From: Komagataella phaffii GS115 | Taxonomy: Eukaryota > Ascomycota > Pichiomycetes > Pichiales > Pichiaceae | DNA length: 64,000 nt | NCBI RefSeq assembly: GCF_000027005.1 | Contig: NC_012963.1 | Span: forward strand, 1,736,001 to 1,800,000 | Direction of reading: 5' to 3' | Shown: piece after piece, positions 57,473 to 64,000 of the stretch | Numbering within the stretch: the stretch's first letter is position 1 | Layout of the letters: every line of letters starts with the position of its first letter | Program-made: the position numbers and the translations under genes | Notes under the pieces: generated by a model | The model's input: only the letters and a program-made list of their open reading frames with translations | The model's database searches: none | What the model was told of the DNA's origin: nothing

Positions 57473-59103
57473 ATGTCTACTTCGCCTGCAGAACAGCCTA
57501 CCAATGTTGAGCAAACTAAACCAGCTCCTAGAGTCGTGGAAGATGAGCAAGACATTGATAAGTCAGTTTATAAACGTGGCCAGCAAGCCAAATGGGCTCG
57601 TTCCAGAAAGGCAGAGAGAGGTGACAGGAATAACAAGAGGCAGAGAAGAGATGGAGAACTTCCGTGGGAGGAGAGGAAAGAACAGTGGGTATGTTTCACT
57701 GAATCGAAATCACTTCGATCAGAGAGTTTCTAAGCTGGAGGACTCTTACTAACAGAACTTATAGACGTGTTTTAGATTCAGACGGGAACCCATTGCCATC
57801 TGAACCTAGACGACCAAAGAAAAAGGTTGCTTGTTTAATTGGATATTGTGGAACGGGCTATCATGGTATGCAATTAAATCCACCCCAAAAAACTATTGAA
57901 GGTGATCTTTTCGAAGCTTTTGTGGAAAGTGGTGCAATTTCAAGAGACAACTCCAATGATTTGAAAAAATCCAGTTTCATGAGAGCAGCTAGAACCGATA
58001 AGGGCGTTCACGCTGCCGGTAATGTCATTTCACTCAAGATGATTATTGAAGATGAGGATATTTTAGAGAAGATTAACTCAAAGCTGCCCCCAACTATCCG
58101 TGTTTGGGGTTATGAGAGAACTAACAAAAACTTCGATTGCCGTAAGATGTGTTCATCACGAATCTATGAGTATCTGATGCCAACATTTTCCTTCTTACCT
58201 CCTAAACCCAATTCTCCCCTTGCCAGACAGATCAAGGAAGCCAATGAGGAGACTCCTGGCGTGACAAGGGATGACCCGGAGGGTTCAAAATGGTGGGCAG
58301 ACGTTTTAGAGAAACTGCATGCGAGTGGAATTACCGACAAGGATATTCAAGATGCACAGGAAGCCACTATAAATAAAGAAAAAAATAATGATTCAGACGA
58401 TGAGCCGGACATGCTTTTGGAAGAGATCGTCAGAAAGATCAAGCAAACCGAAAATCAAGCAAGGAGAGAATATCGTATCTCCAAAGAGAGGCTGGAACTA
58501 GTCAATAAGGCCATGCAAATGTACATTGGACACCACAACTTTCATAACTTCACTTTGGGAAAACATTTCAAAGATGCGTCTGCTAACAGGTATATGAAGG
58601 AGATTACCGTATCGGAACCTTTTGTCATTGAGGGAACGGAATGGGTGTCAATCAAGATTCATGGACAATCTTTCATGCTTCATCAGATCAGAAAAATGAT
58701 CGCAATGGCTGCTTTGGTTGTTAGAACTGGATGTCCCCTAGGAAGAATCACTGAAGCTTTTCAATCTTCTAGGATTAACATTCCTAAAGCACCTGCGCTT
58801 GGTTTGCTACTTGAGCAACCCGTCTACGAAGGTTATAATACGAGACTTAAGGCCTTTGGATATAACGAATTGACTTTCACTCCATTTGAGAAAGAGATGA
58901 ATGAGTTCAAGATGAAACATATTTATGATAAAATTTACGCGGAGGAAGTCAAAGACAACACTTTTCACGGATTCTTTGGCTTCATTGACGGATTCAATGG
59001 AACTCCTATTTTCAACTTCTTGACAGCCAATGGTATCAAAGACTCTCAAGAAGTACGCGAGGTTGTCATCCCCAATGAAAAGAATGAGGGAATCGCCGAG
59101 TAG
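57473..59103 (+). CDS. PUS1: tRNA pseudouridine synthase Pus1, two exons
   Basis: Pus1 modifies uridines in tRNAs (positions 27, 28, 34-36 and others), U2 snRNA and some mRNAs, mainly in the nucleus. Exon 1 (57473-57684) encodes a charged N-terminus; exon 2 (57765-59103) encodes the catalytic domain, giving about 516 residues. The domain begins KKKVACLIGYCGTGYHGMQ. Catalytic D149 lies in ARTDKGVHA, and later blocks are FDCRKMCSSRIYEYLMP, GHHNFHNFT and MLHQIRKMI. The 5' splice site that keeps frame is GTGGGT at 57685. The more canonical GTATGT at 57689 leaves the frames out of phase with the nearby acceptor. The exon 1/exon 2 boundary is therefore less certain than the gene itself. Confidence 0.88.
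57685..57764 (+). other. PUS1 intron (about 80 nt)
   Basis: A perfect TACTAAC branch point lies at 57747-57753 and a TATAG acceptor ends at 57764, 12 nt past the branch A. The donor is GTGGGT at 57685 if the frame is to be kept. The overlapping GTATGT at 57689 is the better consensus but is phase 0 against an acceptor that needs phase 2. Confidence 0.75.
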
Positions 59104-59142
59104 CTACGTGATAATATACTGTAGATAGTAAAATTAGAGCCT

Positions 59143-61443
59143 TTATTGACTTATAATCATGTCTACATGAGTGAAACCTTCGAACCGAGGTCTCCTTCTA
59201 GATCTGGGGTTCTCCGATTCTTCAAGGAAATGATTGACATCGTAGAGTTTATAATCAATATAATCTCTCAATATTTCGAAGCTTTGAAGAAGCTTCTCTT
59301 CCTTTCCAGAAAACATTTTCTTTGTCCGTTGGATGTCCAGACCTCCAAACTCATAGAGCCAGTAAAAGTCTGCATATGTACAGAACATTTCCATAAGCCC
59401 ATTGAAAGAATTGTTAGTATAGCCACATACGCCATCAGCTAAATTTTTATAACTTTCATTAGGAGAAGGTTCTGTCGCAATGGAATCTTTTTTACAGGTG
59501 ATAAACGAGGAGGAGGACGAGAGTCTGGAATTGGTCGATGTCCTTTCAGTTTGAGCTGAACTTTTTCGGGACGATGATTTGGGCGTTGGAATGCTGATAA
59601 TGTCATCAACAACGCTTCCTCTATCGTATGAACTAGAGATTTGTGGCACAGGTGAGTATTTGGGGACTGAAATTAGGGCGCTGACATTGTTTTGAAAACC
59701 TGCTTTTACTAAATGTTTGTTGATTAATGTGTCAATTTGCAAGTTGAATCCCAACATATCAGCATGTCTGGTGATTTGGTCCCATATAATATTGTTGGCT
59801 AGTTGTTCTGGTGTTGCTTCAATCGAACTTGGTTTTGCACAACCTAATGTGCCAGTAAATGCCAAGATTTGTAGAACTCCATCCTCTTTAAGAACTCTTT
59901 TGACCTCCTTGAGCAGTTTTGCGAGATCGGCAGCTTTGATCTTGAGAAGTATATCATGGATCAGTAAGACATCCAATGAACTGTCCTTTAGGGGAATTGA
60001 TTGAAAGGAGGGGGTGCCTAGTAAAGTAAATCTGTCCAGTAGATGGGAACTCTCTTGTCCAACAACGAAAGACGCATCCATCGAATCTTTACATTGTGAT
60101 GCAGCTAATTTATTCATAGACGTTTCGGAGCCGTCGGAGGATTTGATGTACCCATGGCCAGAAGCATCCCAAAAAACAACGTACTCGTCACATTTCTTGA
60201 TTGATATTAGATCAATGTCAGGTTCATCGTAGAGTAAAGAAAAGTCATAGTTCAGATTCATGGACGAATTCTGTCTGGCAACAATTTCTGTATGGCCAAA
60301 CTGGGCTGATTGTAAGAAACCAACCTGCGGTTTTGAATTGTAACCAGTCCCCGAAGAAGAAAAAGAAGTATTATGCCATTCGGGAATTCCTAATGGAACA
60401 CTAGTCACTCCATCGGAAGCTTTGACCAAAGTGTGATGAGGGCTGATGCTATGGCTCTGTCTAGCAGAGTGGAAAAAGGGGTACCTGTGCTTGAGAAGCT
60501 GAATAACCTTGGGGGATAAAATAGAGTTGGATCTTATAAGTTTCTTAAAAATGCTGATAAACCACAATTGAAATAATTGAAATTGGTTGTCCCAGACCGG
60601 CTGGACTGATTGCGATTGAAGCGGTAGCGGAGGAGCAGGAACTTGAGGAGCAGGAGCTTGGACAGGAGGATGGGGGGCTGGGTGCGAATTGTGGACAGTG
60701 CTACTGCAAAGCTCGTCTAGTTCATGGAGAATATCATGACTGGAACCCCAGCCCATTCTATGAGATCCAACATTTGATGTAGCTTTTTGAGAGTTTGATT
60801 TGGAATCCGTGATACAATCCTGAACCAATGGAGCGTTTTTTTCATCCAACTTTGTTTTTACTGCTTCAATTTCAAGATCTAGTTTGCGCTGGGTACTTTT
60901 CAACTTGCTGTAAAACCAATTCAACCACTGTTCGTTACGTGTGAGCGCAAATCTATCGATGTCTTCATGTCTGCTACTCTTCATGTACGATCTATATTCA
61001 CCATACTGGCGAGTTAGTTCATGAAAAACTTCCTGTTGGAAACCTTTCACGACTCTTGCTTTTGATGAAGTGGGGTCCTCTGACTTTCTAGGTACGTGGG
61101 AAGCCCCACTAATAATAGAGGTAAGTGGTTGGGGAAAAGCCGAGAACTCTGTTGGTGTCGTGAATCCATCGGTAGGTGGCAAACTGTTATTTCGGCTTGG
61201 TAGGTTACTGGTGCTGGAATCGCTTCTTGCCAGATGGAACGTAGTAGCCCGTTGACCAAGTTTCCTGAGACCCTTGGCAATCACGTTCTTTGACTTGCGA
61301 TCTTTCTTGTCGTCCTCTTTGGAGGAAGACGCCACTGAAACAGTTGAATGGTTAGGGTGCATATTGGTTAACTGGCCCACATCTGAGGCCGAAGCTGACC
61401 TCGTAGCTGTATTTCGGGTTGCGTGATAATCGTCGGGGGACAT
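59143..61443 (-). CDS. Methyltransferase-fold-like protein of unknown function
   Basis: I cannot assign an orthologue. The 766-residue product has a Ser/Lys-rich disordered N-terminus (about 130 residues). A helical segment follows (QEVFHELTRQYGEYRSYM, about 137-220), then a Pro-rich linker (HPAPHPPVQAPAPQVP) and a middle domain. Within it, a block (IPLKDSSLDVLLIHDILLKI, then LLKEVKRVLKEDGVLQIL) looks like the later strands of a class I SAM methyltransferase. The usual glycine-rich SAM motif is not visible just before it. A Ser-rich stretch precedes a C-terminal conserved-looking segment (FCTYADFYWLYEFGGLDIQR). It is convergent with PUS1, 39 bp away. Confidence 0.8.
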   Translation of the reverse strand: MSPDDYHATRNTATRSASASDVGQLTNMHPNHSTVSVASSSKEDDKKDRKSKNVIAKGLRKLGQRATTFHLARSDSSTSNLPSRNNSLPPTDGFTTPTEFSAFPQPLTSIISGASHVPRKSEDPTSSKARVVKGFQQEVFHELTRQYGEYRSYMKSSRHEDIDRFALTRNEQWLNWFYSKLKSTQRKLDLEIEAVKTKLDEKNAPLVQDCITDSKSNSQKATSNVGSHRMGWGSSHDILHELDELCSSTVHNSHPAPHPPVQAPAPQVPAPPLPLQSQSVQPVWDNQFQLFQLWFISIFKKLIRSNSILSPKVIQLLKHRYPFFHSARQSHSISPHHTLVKASDGVTSVPLGIPEWHNTSFSSSGTGYNSKPQVGFLQSAQFGHTEIVARQNSSMNLNYDFSLLYDEPDIDLISIKKCDEYVVFWDASGHGYIKSSDGSETSMNKLAASQCKDSMDASFVVGQESSHLLDRFTLLGTPSFQSIPLKDSSLDVLLIHDILLKIKAADLAKLLKEVKRVLKEDGVLQILAFTGTLGCAKPSSIEATPEQLANNIIWDQITRHADMLGFNLQIDTLINKHLVKAGFQNNVSALISVPKYSPVPQISSSYDRGSVVDDIISIPTPKSSSRKSSAQTERTSTNSRLSSSSSFITCKKDSIATEPSPNESYKNLADGVCGYTNNSFNGLMEMFCTYADFYWLYEFGGLDIQRTKKMFSGKEEKLLQSFEILRDYIDYKLYDVNHFLEESENPRSRRRPRFEGFTHVDMIISQ

Positions 61444-62403
61444 ACTGTCACCTAGGAAGGATGACCAATGTGAAGGGTTCGACGAAAACTATTATAGAAA
61501 GTGTTGCTGTCAGGATAAAACTGATTTGAATATTTTTGGTAGCAAGAATGAAGAAGGAAACAAGTGAATGACTATTTGTTTATAGGCCTTGCGTCTGTTA
61601 CTATTAATGCGTGTGCTATTCGCTGGAGGTAACTTGTCAGTGACTATGAATAAGCATCGAATTATTATGCACTGCATTTTGCATGCTTCGATTGTTCTAG
61701 ATAAGAGAATACAATACACATGGAGCCCCATGTTCTTCGGCACTGAGCAGGCAACTAGAACTCAGTAAAGCAAAGTACACGCCATCAAGTCCATTACGAC
61801 ATACCAGGTGATAGTGTTTTACGATCCATTAGCAAGAATGTAGTTTCAGTATAAAGTGGGCAGACATGCTGCGGAGGTCACTTGTTTCCATTTTTTTATG
61901 CTAGTAATTTTTCTTCGCATGGGGGGACAATGCCCTCGCGCTACCTTTTCTTCACTACTTCCTACCATTTCCGTCCACCAATATAAAAATCTGAAGGTGC
62001 GCATTTCACATTGTTGCCTGAGATGCTGATAAAAGGCCAAGGAATTCTAGAGCCATGACAGCAACTAAAAAGCTGCAATTGTGTAAACATCATCGCTTGC
62101 CAAGTAAGTAGCAGCATCAGGAGACTGTATGTGAGGCAGATGATTCTGACTGCTAGTGAGAGCAGGGCCTCAGACTCTTGAAATTGTCCGCACCCAAAAA
62201 TTTCAGCAGCTATCTACTGTCCCCCACCATGCGCTAATCGACTTATTGCAAGTGCCGATTGGTTGTTAATTGCTGCCCAGTCCCACCACGAAAAACAAGA
62301 TTCTTGCTCGACCTGCATATGAAAAAGAGAGAGTCGCATAATTACCCGGACTTTGTTCCTAATCCTCGGTTATTGCCAAAACAGGTTCTAATTGATCTCG
62401 TCT
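61444..62403. other. Gene-free spacer between the methyltransferase-like gene and ARG2
   Basis: This 960-bp stretch should contain the promoter of the minus-strand gene at 59143-61443 and the ARG2 3' end. Short frames (60-77 codons) look random. A canonical-looking GTAAGT follows a 16-codon frame at about 62055, but I find no matching second exon. No tRNA or repeat is seen. Confidence 0.45.
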
Positions 62404-64000
62404 TTATCCATTCCAGGAAGGTTGGATTCTCTCACAGATGTTGAAATAGCCCTTCATTCTATCCAATGAAGGATAGTTCTTGCCGGTGTAGAAGCATTTC
62501 CAATTTGTGCCAGTAACAGTAAGAGAACCTTTGCTCCGTTCAAAGTACCATTTGTTCACTGGATTATTAGATCGAGATCTCCAGAACAATTCGTTCTCAA
62601 AATTGGACAATAATGACTTGAAAAGAACATCGGCAACCCCTGTCGATCCTTGGGCCTTAGGAGACACTGCAAACTTATCTAAATAAGCTATTTTCTGCGG
62701 CTTTTCTTCATCCGTTACCTCCCAAGTAACTATGATCACGCCTTCGTAATCTCCAGCGATTAAGATAGCTGCAACATTGTTCTTTACTCTGGCTAGGTAC
62801 TTTTTCATATTCAAGTCCTTTCGAAACGACAAATCGATCACATTCTTAAGCTTTTCTAAGTCTAAAGCTCCTCGTTTCAGAAGAGAGTCTAGGCACAGCC
62901 CACTTTTGTCAGATGATTCGTCCACATAAACTTCAACCGGTACGCCTCTCCTAATGATTGAAGTGTTTAGCAAAGGGGTCTTTTTCAAATCAACCGGTAA
63001 TGACGATGATATTGTCGGCCTATCGGTTAAGACATTGTAAATTATTGGATTGGTGAATCGGTCGGTCTGATTCAACATGGCGATTTGAGGAGTAGTAACT
63101 ATTCCTGATGCATCTGTGGTTACCTGCAACAATTTCTGAAGCAAGTTTAAGTTCTTCAAATGCTGGTCCCTTTCTCCAGTCTTTAAGAACCCTATGTAAA
63201 GCTCCGACACAATGTCTTCATACTCTTGTAATAGATTGATATATACATGTGCACTTTTGTACCTCTCCAAAGATGGGATACCTCCCAATGGGTCAATGAA
63301 AATGTACTTTTCAATTGTGAATAAGTTCTCCTTGTCATGGTCCAATCTATGTCTATCATTCAAGGATTTCAAGTCAGTAGCTAAACATTGGAGGACTGCC
63401 TCGGAGGATAGAAATACATTTTTGGAGCCCTTATCCATATATCCCACAGGATAAACAACAGGGACTATACCCTGAGATATAGGAATTAGTAATAGCTCTG
63501 GTAGGGTCATTGAAAATCTGTCTTCATCAAATTTTTGTTCGAACAAACCTCTGATGGCCCTTGCGGAGAGCTCGTTGTCATCCTCATATTTATGGAAACA
63601 TTTTTCAATGATATTTATGAAACTCAGGGCCTGCTGATGGTAATTGGCAATGCTTTTTTGTACCATGGCGTCCGATTCTCCATTCAAAGCCTGAACTTCT
63701 TTATCTGTATCCAATAACACTATGGGACTCACCCCAAGTTTTATTAGTTTGTACAAAGTAAAGGCGATACCTTTCAAAGCTGTGGGGTCAATATCCCTAA
63801 ACTGCCTGATCTTCACAATAGCAATACGAAGGGTGTCAGTGAGTTTGATCTCCAGCTTAGATTTACTGATTAGATCAGACCTTGGGCGATTCAAGTGAAA
63901 GTCTTCAATTTTGTTGTTTTCATTATTGGTCGAATGCTTCAACATGAGATTGTCAATCATGCTGGAGTACTTGTTACGTTTGCTAACGGAGCTCCGATCC
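62404..64000 (-). CDS. ARG2: N-acetylglutamate synthase Arg2 (5' end cut by window)
   Basis: Arg2 makes N-acetylglutamate from glutamate and acetyl-CoA in mitochondria, the first step of arginine synthesis, and is feedback-inhibited by arginine. The visible part has an amino-acid-kinase-like domain ([27 protein letters not shown]). The C-terminal acetyltransferase domain carries [24 protein letters not shown] and [18 protein letters not shown], ending in [13 protein letters not shown]. The first visible ATG is at 63960. The frame stays open to the window edge (residues [10 protein letters not shown] before it), so the true start and presequence lie beyond position 64000. Confidence 0.9.

Overview
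The window is nuclear chromosomal DNA from an ascomycete budding yeast. The evidence is compact single-exon genes, three short introns with TACTAAC-type branch points, an intronless tRNA-Thr, and a full set of Saccharomyces-type orthologues (TBP, Ipl1, Ndc80, Cdc7, Smt3, Ssl2). CTG codons fall on invariant leucines of TBP, so the standard code applies and the CTG-Ser clade is excluded. The gene set, divergence level and intron style fit a Komagataella (Pichia pastoris group) species best. That assignment rests on recognition, not on a search. A single undetermined base at 12685 and an apparent 1-nt frameshift at about 27179 suggest draft-quality sequence in places.

The layout is dense: 38 protein genes and one tRNA gene. 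Positions 1-10960 hold NMA1 (NAD synthesis), the head-to-head TFIID pair TAF10/SPT15, a small mitochondrial-type membrane protein, the nitrogen regulator DAL81, ARC19 (actin), PRP40 (splicing) and SEC11 (signal peptidase). Positions 11153-16861 are more accessory: flavohemoglobin YHB1, a secreted class-3 lipase and an MFS carrier, separated by the longest gene-poor spacers. Positions 16927-25260 hold SUV3, CDC7, BUD14 and a DHA1-type drug/polyamine exporter. Positions 25931-38258 hold a SulP anion transporter with the apparent frameshift, HSV2, CDC16, PAN6, MRPL20, one unrecognised gene, SIF2 and TAM41. Positions 38259-50095 hold NDC80, SSL2, SMT3, SRP40, an LPX1-like hydrolase, GRX5 and PRP16. 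Positions 50348-64000 hold FMP52, tRNA-Thr(AGU), IPL1, MRH4, SRP72, NIP7, PUS1, a methyltransferase-like protein and the 5'-truncated ARG2.

The genes form no operon or dedicated pathway. Several themes recur: cell cycle and mitosis (CDC7, BUD14, CDC16, NDC80, IPL1, SMT3), transcription initiation (TAF10, SPT15, SSL2), RNA processing (PRP40, PRP16, PUS1, NIP7, SRP40, SUV3, MRH4) and mitochondrial function (SUV3, TAM41, MRPL20, GRX5, MRH4, FMP52, ARG2). CDC7 and NDC80 both have perfect MCB boxes upstream, which would suit G1/S control. Tail-to-tail neighbours are often separated by only 12-60 bp, so their 3' UTRs must overlap.

I found no CRISPR array, transposon, virus-derived segment or new multi-gene system. 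The best items for a second look are the SulP frameshift, the exon of ARC19 that consists only of its start codon, the PUS1 splice-phase conflict, the divergent TAF10/TBP promoter, the noncanonical peroxisomal tail of the LPX1-like protein, and a methyltransferase-like protein with no visible SAM-binding glycine motif.
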